NCBI GenBank assembly: GCA_016188005.1
Contig: JACPIQ010000075.1
Span: forward strand, 1-64,000
Source of the DNA: Candidatus Rokuibacteriota bacterium
GTDB lineage: Bacteria; Methylomirabilota; Methylomirabilia; Rokubacteriales; CSP1-6
Length of the DNA stretch: 64,000 nt
Direction: 5' to 3'
Shown here: piece by piece, positions 58,132 to 64,000 of the stretch
Layout: every line of letters starts with the position of its first letter
Position numbering within the stretch: the first letter of the stretch is position 1
Made by a program: the position numbers and the translations under genes
Notes under the pieces: model-generated
Databases searched by the model: none
What the model saw: the letters and a program-made list of their open reading frames with translations, nothing else
Told to the model about the DNA's origin: nothing

Positions 58132-59475
58132 ATGTTCGAGAGCCTCACCACTCGTCTGACCGGAATCTTCGACCGGCTCCGCGGATACGGCCGGCTGACG
58201 GAGGAGAATATCCAGGAGGCCCTCCGCGAGGTGCGGGTGGCGCTTCTCGAGGCCGACGTCAACTTCAAGGTCGCCAAGGCCTTCGTCGAGCGAGTCAGGG
58301 ACAAGGCCCTGGGGCAAGACGTGCTCAAGTCGCTCACCCCGGGGCAGCAGGTGGTCAAGGTGGTGCGCGACGAGCTGGTGGAACTCCTGGGCGGCTCGGG
58401 CCATCGTCTCGCAGCGGCCCCTCACCCGCCCACCGTCATCATGCTCGTGGGCTTGCAGGGATCGGGCAAGACGACGACCGCGGCCAAGCTGGCCCGCCAT
58501 TTCCAGAAGCAGGGACAGCACCCGGTCCTGGCCTCGGCCGATGTCTATCGGCCCGCCGCCATAGACCAGCTCAAGACGCTGGGGGCCCAGCTGGGAATCC
58601 CCGCGCTCGGGGAGACGACGCAGAGGCCCGTGGCCATCTGCCGGCAGGCCCGCGACGAGGCGGCGCAGCAGGGGCTGTCGCCCCTGATCCTCGACACGGC
58701 GGGGCGGCTGCACATCGACGAGGAGATGCTGGAGGAGCTGCGGCAGATCAAGCGAGAGGTCGCCCCGCACCACATCCTGCTCGTGGTGGACGCCATGACG
58801 GGGCAGGATGCCGTCACCGTGGCCGACCGCTTCAACCAGGCCGTGGGAGTGGACGCCATCGTGCTCACGAAGATGGACGGCGACGCGCGCGGGGGGGCGG
58901 CCCTGTCGGTGCGCGAGGTGACGGGGCGCCCCATCGCGTTCGTGGGCGTGGGCGAGAAGACGGACGCCCTGGAGCCATTTCACCCTGACCGGCTGGCGCA
59001 GCGGATCCTCGGCATGGGCGACGTCCTCTCGCTCGTGGAGCGGGCCCAGGCCGCGGTGGACCAGACCCAGGCCGAGGCCCTGGCGCGGAAGATCCGCGAG
59101 GAGAGCTTCACCCTGGAGGACTTCGCCCAGCAGCTCCGGCAGCTCCGCTCCATGGGGCCGCTCGAGCAGATCCTGGACATGGTGCCGTTCTTCAAGGGCT
59201 CCAAGGGCATGCCCAGGGAGCTCCAGGGGGAGGAGCACGAGCTCCGGAGGTTCGAGGCGATCATCGCCTCCATGACGCCGGCGGAGCGGACCGTGCCGGC
59301 GATCATCAACGGCAGCCGCCGCGCCCGCATCGCCAGGGGCAGCGGCACGTCGGTGTCGGACGTGAACCGGCTGCTCAAGCAGCACGCGCAGCTCAAGAAG
59401 ATGATGAAGGGGCTCAAGCATATGGAGGGGCGGATGGGCAAGCTCAAGAGCGCGCTCCCGTTCCTCCCGCAATGA
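58132..59475 (+). CDS. ffh: Signal recognition particle protein Ffh
   Basis: 447 residues, ATG 58132. N domain, then G domain with GLQGSGKTTTAAKLA, DVYRPAAIDQL, DTAGRLHID and TKMDGDARGG. A methionine-rich M domain follows with the RNA-binding helix RIARGSGTSVSDVNRLLKQ. It directs membrane proteins to the translocon. The 4.5S RNA gene was not found in this window. Confidence 0.96.
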   Translation: MFESLTTRLTGIFDRLRGYGRLTEENIQEALREVRVALLEADVNFKVAKAFVERVRDKALGQDVLKSLTPGQQVVKVVRDELVELLGGSGHRLAAAPHPPTVIMLVGLQGSGKTTTAAKLARHFQKQGQHPVLASADVYRPAAIDQLKTLGAQLGIPALGETTQRPVAICRQARDEAAQQGLSPLILDTAGRLHIDEEMLEELRQIKREVAPHHILLVVDAMTGQDAVTVADRFNQAVGVDAIVLTKMDGDARGGAALSVREVTGRPIAFVGVGEKTDALEPFHPDRLAQRILGMGDVLSLVERAQAAVDQTQAEALARKIREESFTLEDFAQQLRQLRSMGPLEQILDMVPFFKGSKGMPRELQGEEHELRRFEAIIASMTPAERTVPAIINGSRRARIARGSGTSVSDVNRLLKQHAQLKKMMKGLKHMEGRMGKLKSALPFLPQ

Positions 59476-59499
59476 CCACACCGAGAACGAGGTGATCCA

Positions 59500-59748
59500 G
59501 TGGCAGTCCACATCCGACTGAGACGGACGGGCACGACGAAGAAGCCGGCGTACCGCGTGGTGGTGGCCGACTCCCGGGCAGCCCGGGACGGACGGTTCAT
59601 CGAGGTCATCGGGCACTACAACCCGCTGACCCATCCGCCAACCATCAAGATCGAGGCCGAGAAGGCCTCGGCGTGGCTCAAGAAGGGCGCACAGCCGTCG
59701 AACACCGTGAAGAGCCTCCTCGCCCGGGTGGGCGTCAGGAACGAGTAG
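59500..59748 (+). CDS. rpsP: 30S ribosomal protein S16
   Basis: 82 residues from GTG 59500. The sequence [20 protein letters not shown], then [19 protein letters not shown], is diagnostic. It follows ffh by 24 nt in the usual ribosomal/tRNA-modification operon. Confidence 0.96.
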   Translation: MAVHIRLRRTGTTKKPAYRVVVADSRAARDGRFIEVIGHYNPLTHPPTIKIEAEKASAWLKKGAQPSNTVKSLLARVGVRNE

Positions 59749-59800
59749 CGGTCCGTGCGAGCCGAGCGAGGCAGCGCGCGCATGCGGCGGGAGCGGGGTC

Positions 59801-60031
59801 ATGAGGGAGCTCGTGGAGGTCATTGCTCGGGCCCTGGTCGATGATCCTTCGAAGGTGCAGGTGAACGAGGTGCAGAGCGAGACGTTGACCGTGATCGAGC
59901 TGCGGGTGGGACCCGGCGAGCTGGGCAAGGTCATCGGGAAACAGGGTCGGATAGCCCGCGCCATCCGCACGATCCTCAACGCCAACGCCACAAAGCTCAG
60001 ACGGCGGGCGGTGCTCGAGATCCTTGAGTGA
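59801..60031 (+). CDS. khpA: KH-domain RNA-binding protein KhpA
   Basis: 76 residues, ATG 59801 with GGAGCGGGG upstream. The KH motif is [18 protein letters not shown]. KhpA binds many RNAs with KhpB in characterised species. It stands in the conserved rpsP-khpA-rimM-trmD order. The stop overlaps the TTG proposed for rimM. Confidence 0.92.
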   Translation: MRELVEVIARALVDDPSKVQVNEVQSETLTVIELRVGPGELGKVIGKQGRIARAIRTILNANATKLRRRAVLEILE

Positions 60032-60623
60032 CGAGTCCGGCGAGCCGCAGCCGCAGGCGAGGCGAGCGGAGATGGAAGTCCCCCGAGCGGAGCGAGGCGG
60101 CGAGCCGCAGCCCCTGGTAGCGATCGGCGAACTGCTGCGGCCTCACGGGCTCAGGGGCGAGGTGAGGGTCCGGCCGCTGACGGACCGCCCGCGGGAGCGC
60201 TTCGAGAGGCTGTGCGCCTGCGTCCTGTGGGAGCCTGCCACCGATGGACGCCAGCGATGCCGGATCGTCTCGCGCCGCTTCGACGCGGACGGCGTGCTGA
60301 TCCGGCTGGAGGGAGTGGAGTCGCCGGAGGCGGCCCGCCCGCTCTGCGGCCGGCTCCTGGCAGTGCCGAGGGCCGAAGCGCTCCCGCCGGGGCCGGGGCG
60401 GTTCTACCCCTGGCAGCTCGAGGGCGCTGTCGTGGAGACGCGGGAAGGACGGCGGCTGGGCACCTTCCTCCGCGTGGAAGGCTCGCCGGCGCAGCCCCTG
60501 TGGGTGATCGGCGACGGTGAGCGGGAGTGGTTGCTCCCGGCGGTGGCGGACTTCGTGGTCGAGGTGGACGTGGCGGCGGGCCGGGTCGTGGCGGATCCGC
60601 CGGAGGGGCTCCTGGAGCTGTGA
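60024..60623 (+). CDS. rimM: Ribosome maturation factor RimM with a repeat-derived N-terminal extension
   Basis: 199 residues from TTG 60024, which overlaps khpA by 8 nt; ATG 60072 inside the repeat is the alternative. The RimM domain itself begins at [18 protein letters not shown], followed by the PRC-barrel with [12 protein letters not shown]. Residues about 6-30 ([25 protein letters not shown]) are the translation of a GAGCGGAGCGAGG-type DNA repeat. No standard start codon lies between the repeat and the domain, so at least part of it is translated. RimM helps assemble the 30S head. Confidence 0.9.
   Translation: MSDESGEPQPQARRAEMEVPRAERGGEPQPLVAIGELLRPHGLRGEVRVRPLTDRPRERFERLCACVLWEPATDGRQRCRIVSRRFDADGVLIRLEGVESPEAARPLCGRLLAVPRAEALPPGPGRFYPWQLEGAVVETREGRRLGTFLRVEGSPAQPLWVIGDGEREWLLPAVADFVVEVDVAAGRVVADPPEGLLEL
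60038..60112 (+). repeat. GAGCGGAGCGAGG-family repeat inside the rimM 5' end
   Basis: These 75 bp are nearly identical to the block at 34577-34651 in the pyrR-pyrB spacer, differing mainly at the few bases after GAGATGG. The reading frame that is open in both places is the same. Confidence 0.88.
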
Positions 60624-61366
60624 GGATCGACATCGTCACGCTGTTCCCGGGACTGCTCGAGGGCGCGCTCGGGGAGTCGATCCTGGGCCGCGCGCGGGAG
60701 CGCGGGCTCGTGGAGATCCGCCTCCACAACCTGCGGGATCACGGTCAGGGCCGACACCAGGTGACGGACGATGCGCCCTTCGGCGGCGGCGGGGGCATGA
60801 TCCTGAAGACCGAGCCCCTGGCGGCCTGCATCGCGGCGGTCCGGGGACCCGACTCTCGGGTGATTCTCCTGGACCCGGCGGGGCGGCGCTTCACCCAGGA
60901 CAGAGCCGGGGAGCTGGCGCAGCGTCCGCACCTGGTGCTGGTGTGCGGACGCTACGAGGGAGTGGACGAGCGGGTGCGAGAGCACCTGGTGGACGAGGAG
61001 CTGTCCATCGGCGACTACGTCCTCTCGGGCGGCGAGCCGGCGGCCCTGGTGGTGACGGACGCGGTGGTGCGACTCCTTCCGGGCGTGCTCGGCCAGGAGG
61101 CCGCGCCCGAGCAGGACTCGTTCGCGCGCGGCCTGCTCGAGCACCCGCAGTACACACGACCCGAGCGCTTCGACCGGTGGGAGGTTCCGCCCGTGCTCCT
61201 CTCGGGAGATCACGGCCGGATCGAGCGGTGGCGCCGGGTCATGTCCGTATGGCGGACATGGCAGCGCCGGCGGGAGCTGCTGGAAACAGCGGATCTCTCG
61301 CCGGAAGAGCAGAAGTGGGTGGCTGGGTTCAGCCAGGGCCGAACGCCCTCAGACTATCTCAGGTAA
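60620..61366 (+). CDS. trmD: tRNA (guanine-37-N1)-methyltransferase
   Basis: 248 residues from GTG 60620, overlapping the rimM stop. It starts with [16 protein letters not shown]. The knot region has [27 protein letters not shown] and [17 protein letters not shown], and the C-terminal HPQYTRPE segment matches. It methylates G37 to keep the reading frame. Confidence 0.96.
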   Translation: MRIDIVTLFPGLLEGALGESILGRARERGLVEIRLHNLRDHGQGRHQVTDDAPFGGGGGMILKTEPLAACIAAVRGPDSRVILLDPAGRRFTQDRAGELAQRPHLVLVCGRYEGVDERVREHLVDEELSIGDYVLSGGEPAALVVTDAVVRLLPGVLGQEAAPEQDSFARGLLEHPQYTRPERFDRWEVPPVLLSGDHGRIERWRRVMSVWRTWQRRRELLETADLSPEEQKWVAGFSQGRTPSDYLR

Positions 61367-61381
61367 GGAGCGAAGAGGCAC

Positions 61382-61762
61382 ATGGAAGCGATCCGACTCG
61401 TCGACGCGGCACAGCTCAAGAAGGACCGCGGGGGGTTCGCGCCCGGAGACACGGTGAAGGTGTCGGTGAAGGTCGTGGAGGGTGAGAAGGAGCGGCTGCA
61501 GGCCTTCGAGGGCGTCGTGATCCGGAAGCGGGGCGGCGGCGCCAGCGCCTCGTTCACGGTGCGGCGGATTTCGTACGGCGTGGGCGTGGAGCGCACCTTC
61601 CCGCTCCACTCGCCGCGGATCGACAGGATCCAGGTGATGAAGCGCGCGGTGGTGCGCCGCGCCAAGCTCTACTATCTCCGCCAGCTGGCGGGCAAGGCGG
61701 CCCGGCTCAAGGAGAAACGGTTCGTCCAGGTGCCGGCCTCCGGGGAGACGCAGTCCACCTGA
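61382..61762 (+). CDS. rplS: 50S ribosomal protein L19
   Basis: 126 residues, ATG 61382 with AAGGAG upstream. It has [40 protein letters not shown] and the C-terminal [17 protein letters not shown]. It sits at the subunit interface. It follows trmD by 15 nt in the conserved order. Confidence 0.96.
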   Translation: MEAIRLVDAAQLKKDRGGFAPGDTVKVSVKVVEGEKERLQAFEGVVIRKRGGGASASFTVRRISYGVGVERTFPLHSPRIDRIQVMKRAVVRRAKLYYLRQLAGKAARLKEKRFVQVPASGETQST

Positions 61763-61826
61763 GGGCTCGGCCACGGCTGCGCCCTATCGCTTCGAGCGGC
61801 TGGCCTGGCGTCGCGGCCTCACCCGG

Positions 61827-62399
61827 GTGGCTGGCGTGGACGAGGCGGGGCGGGGGCCGCTGGCGGGACCCGTGGTCGCCGCCGCGGTGATCCTGACTCC
61901 CGGGCGCCCCATCGAGGGGCTGGACGACTCGAAGCGCTTCGCCCCTGCCGACCGGGAGCGGCTCTTCGAGCTGATCCGCGAGCGGGCGGCGGCGGTGGGC
62001 GTGGGGGCGGCGGATGCGGCGACCATCGACCGGGTGAACATCCTGGAGGCCACGCGCCTGGCCATGGGGCAAGCCCTCGCGGGGCTTGGCGTGGAGCCGG
62101 AACTGGTACTGACCGATTACGTGAGACTGCGGGGCATCGGATGCCCGCAGCGCAACCTGGTGGGAGGAGATCGGCGGTCTGCCACGGTAGCGGCCGCCTC
62201 GATCATTGCCAAGGTGACGCGCGACCGGATCATGGAGGCGCTGGATCGAGAGTATCCGGCGTACGGCTTCGGCCGGCACAAGGGCTACCCGACAGCCGCC
62301 CACCGGCGGGCGATCCTGGAGAAGGGGCCCTGCCCCCTGCACCGCATGAGCTTCCGCGGAGTGGGGCGCCAGGGCGAGCTATTCGAGGAACCGGCGTGA
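61827..62399 (+). CDS. rnhB: Ribonuclease HII
   Basis: 190 residues from GTG 61827. The motif GVDEAGRGPLAGPVVAAAV has the first catalytic Asp and Glu, and the later DYVRLRGIG and ASIIAKVTRDRIM follow. Homology seems to begin earlier (YRFERLAWRRGLTRV reads in frame from about 61785), but no ATG, GTG or TTG exists there, so either the protein is short or translation starts at a rare codon such as CTG 61800. It removes ribonucleotides from DNA. Confidence 0.9.
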   Translation: MAGVDEAGRGPLAGPVVAAAVILTPGRPIEGLDDSKRFAPADRERLFELIRERAAAVGVGAADAATIDRVNILEATRLAMGQALAGLGVEPELVLTDYVRLRGIGCPQRNLVGGDRRSATVAAASIIAKVTRDRIMEALDREYPAYGFGRHKGYPTAAHRRAILEKGPCPLHRMSFRGVGRQGELFEEPA

Positions 62400-62431
62400 C
62401 GTGGGATCTCGTGTCGATGAAGGAGTGAGGC

Positions 62432-62812
62432 GTGCCTACTGACACTCGGAGAGCCACAGGGATCAGGGGGGAGGAGGAGGCCGCGCGCTTCCTGGCGCGC
62501 TGCGGCTACGCCATCCTGGACAAGAACGTCCGGACGAGGGCAGGCGAGATCGACCTCGTCGCCAAGCAGGGCAAGACCCTCGTCTTCGTCGAGGTCAAGA
62601 CGCGCAAGGACCTCGCGGGCGATCCGCCCCAGGCGGGCGTCAACACGCGCAAGCAGAACCGGCTTGGGAAGCTCGCGCACGGCTACCTGAAACTCAAGCG
62701 GATGGGCGAGACACCCTGCCGCTTCGACGTCGTGGCGGTGATCGTCAACGACGACGGGGGCGTCAAGGCGATCCGCCACATCCCCAACGCCTTCTCCGTC
62801 GCGGCCTGGTAG
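62432..62812 (+). CDS. yraN: YraN-family (UPF0102) endonuclease-like protein
   Basis: 126 residues from GTG 62432. It has GEEEAARFLARCGYAILDKN, RAGEIDLVAKQGKTLVFVEV-type catalytic segment (E, D and E-x-K) and FDVVAVI. The family has the restriction-endonuclease-like fold and follows rnhB in many genomes; its role is not settled. Confidence 0.9.
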   Translation: MPTDTRRATGIRGEEEAARFLARCGYAILDKNVRTRAGEIDLVAKQGKTLVFVEVKTRKDLAGDPPQAGVNTRKQNRLGKLAHGYLKLKRMGETPCRFDVVAVIVNDDGGVKAIRHIPNAFSVAAW

Positions 62813-62939
62813 TGCGAGCCGAGGCGGGCCGCCCGCCGAGGCGAGCGCATATGGCAGATCCCCCGAGCGGAGCGAGGCTGCGAGCCGAGGCGGGCCGCCC
62901 GCCGAGGCGAGCGAAGGGGGTGAGGGAGGAATACGCGCC
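62813..62939 (+). repeat. GAGCGGAGCGAGG-family repeat in the yraN-dapA spacer
   Basis: A 35-nt block beginning TGCGAGCCGAGGCGGGCC is perfectly repeated at 62813-62847 and 62879-62913, 66 bp apart. Between the copies is the core CCCCCGAGCGGAGCGAGG that is shared with the pyrR-pyrB and rimM repeats. A 30-codon frame from ATG 62851 ends with TGA overlapping the next ATG, so it could act as a coupled leader. Here the frame relative to the core differs from that in rimM. Confidence 0.8.
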
Positions 62940-63866
62940 ATGACGAGCGAGCTTCGCTTCAGCGGCTGCATTCCGGCCAACCTGCTGCCCTTCCGGGCCG
63001 ACCTCGAGATCGACGAGCCGGCGTACCGGAAGCATCTGCGCTGGCTCGCCGACACCCGCGGCGTCACCGCCATCGTGGCCAATGGGCATGCCGCCGAGGT
63101 CTCCTCCCTCTCCCGTGACGAGCGGAAGCGGGCGCTGACCCTGGCGCTGGACGAGGTCGCGGGTAAGGTTCCGGTCATCGCGGGCGTCTACGCCGATGGC
63201 ACACACGAGGCCATCGAACTCGCGCTGGACGCGAGGGCCGCGGGGGTCGCGGGTCTCCTGGTCTTCCCGCCCACCATCTTCATGTGGGGAGCTCAGGTGA
63301 AACCCGACATGGTGCTGCGCCACTTCACGGCGCTCGCCGACCGGGTGGACCTCCCGCTGATCGTCTTCGAGTACCCGCCGGCGTCCGGCATCGGCTACAG
63401 CCCCGAGACGCTCGGCGCGCTCTGCAAGATTCCTTCCGTGGTCGGGGTCAAGGACTGGTCCAACGACATCGTGGCCTACGAGAGGAACCTCCGCGCGCTG
63501 CGCGCCGCCGGCCGGCCCGTGGCCATGCTCTCCTCCTTCACGATGTCGCTCATGGCGACCTTCCTGCTCGGCGCCGACGGCTGCATCTCGGGCATGGGCA
63601 GCGTGGCGGCCGATCTCCAGGCCGAGCTCTTCGCCGCCGTCCAGGCGGGGGACGTGGCCTCCGCCCGGCGCGTGAACGATCGCCTGGCCCCGCTGGTGGG
63701 GGTCTTCTACGCCCCGCCGTTCGTGGACATGCACAACCGCATGAAGGAGGCCCTGGCCATCCTGGGGCGTATCCCGGCCGCGTACGTGCGCCCGCCGCTG
63801 ACGCCGATCGCCGACGAGGAGCGTCAGCGCATCCGCCTGGCGCTCCGCGAGGCCGGGATCCTGTGA
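62940..63866 (+). CDS. Dihydrodipicolinate synthase (DapA) family aldolase/lyase
   Basis: 308 residues, ATG 62940. The (beta/alpha)8 fold of the DapA/NAL family is seen in SGCIPANLLPFRADLEID, VTAIVANGHAAEVSSLSRDE, VFEYPPASGIGYS (tyrosine) and VVGVKDWSND, where the lysine should form the Schiff base. The usual N-terminal GTxG/TTG signature is changed (ANGHAAE), so the substrate probably is not that of true DapA. These proteins act on 2-keto acids. Confidence 0.85.
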   Translation: MTSELRFSGCIPANLLPFRADLEIDEPAYRKHLRWLADTRGVTAIVANGHAAEVSSLSRDERKRALTLALDEVAGKVPVIAGVYADGTHEAIELALDARAAGVAGLLVFPPTIFMWGAQVKPDMVLRHFTALADRVDLPLIVFEYPPASGIGYSPETLGALCKIPSVVGVKDWSNDIVAYERNLRALRAAGRPVAMLSSFTMSLMATFLLGADGCISGMGSVAADLQAELFAAVQAGDVASARRVNDRLAPLVGVFYAPPFVDMHNRMKEALAILGRIPAAYVRPPLTPIADEERQRIRLALREAGIL

Positions 63867-63879
63867 GCCGTACACGGCC

Positions 63880-64000
63880 GTGACACCGGCGGAACGGGAG
63901 GACGCGATCCGGCGCTACGCCCGGGGGCCCGCGCTGTTGCGGGCGACGCTGGCGCCCGTGCCCGCGGAGGCCAGGACGTGGCGCCCCGCCCCCGGGGAGT
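63880..64000 (+). CDS. Start of a DinB-like protein (partial)
   Basis: Only 40 codons from GTG 63880 to the window edge. The segment RRYARGPALLRATLAPVPAE, then RTWRPAPGE, resembles the first helix and turn of DinB-superfamily proteins (metal-dependent thiol transferase-like four-helix bundles). The call is based on this short piece only. Confidence 0.55.
   Translation, partial: MTPAEREDAIRRYARGPALLRATLAPVPAEARTWRPAPGE

Overview
The window is a 64 kb piece of a bacterial chromosome with very high GC (close to 70% by eye, third codon positions almost all G or C). The organism is a diderm (lpxC, Lipid A pathway, lipoprotein and Tat signals) and an aerobe (caa3-type oxidase cluster with ctaA and ctaB). 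It carries many ABC and TRAP importers, CoA ligases and sigma-54 response regulators. This mix, the gene order and the dispersed GC-rich repeats fit Candidatus Rokubacteria / Methylomirabilota best, but that is an inference from general resemblance; no 16S rRNA or tRNA gene was found.

Layout: (1) 1-3601, end of a cytochrome oxidase operon: coxA tail, a damaged coxC, subunit IV, ctaG, ctaA, ctaB. (2) 3602-4900, one low-GC gene of foreign look encoding an HTH-GHKL ATPase-STAS-like protein behind a GTTTACAAT operator/promoter. (3) 5008-14583, a catabolic island in two convergent halves: amidohydrolase, CoA ligase, acyl-CoA dehydrogenase and TAXI-type TRAP binding protein on the plus strand; TRAP permease, a TPP-enzyme remnant, an Asp/Glu-racemase-like protein and a second CoA ligase on the minus strand. 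(4) 14700-19490, nucleotide-sugar genes (ugd, UDP-glucuronate decarboxylase-like, epimerase, Trm112-like, nucleotidyltransferase), with REP-like hairpins and duplicated gene starts. (5) 19500-33045, housekeeping: lepA, lepB, hemW, hrcA, grpE, dnaJ, prmA, rsmE, lpxC (interrupted by an in-frame TAG), a DUF4390 gene and an NtrY/NtrX-like two-component system. (6) 33863-43854, a full pyrimidine operon behind a PyrR attenuator: pyrR, pyrB, pyrC, carA, a small unknown gene, carB, pyrF, pyrE and a phosphoribosyltransferase with a degenerate PRPP loop. (7) 43904-48670 (minus), a HExxH lipoprotein, a sigma-54 response regulator and a nitrate/sulfonate-type ABC importer. (8) 48800-58072, yicC-gmk-rpoZ-coaBC, udg4-priA, def, fmt-rsmB, rpe. 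(9) 58069-64000, ffh-rpsP-khpA-rimM-trmD-rplS-rnhB-yraN, then a DapA-family gene and the start of a DinB-like gene.

The most unusual content is repeat DNA that has entered coding sequence. pyrE has four tandem 66-bp units (22 residues each) between its only usable start codon and the enzyme domain. rimM takes its start region from a dispersed GAGCGGAGCGAGG-type repeat, also present as 117-bp tandem units between pyrR and pyrB and in the yraN-dapA spacer. Three hairpins of one family sit between truncated duplicate starts of two SDR genes. Other notable points are the self-contained HTH-ATPase-STAS gene, the lpxC amber codon, the coxC deletion, the catalytically odd HPRT-like protein and several extended -10 promoters lying only 7-12 nt before start codons.
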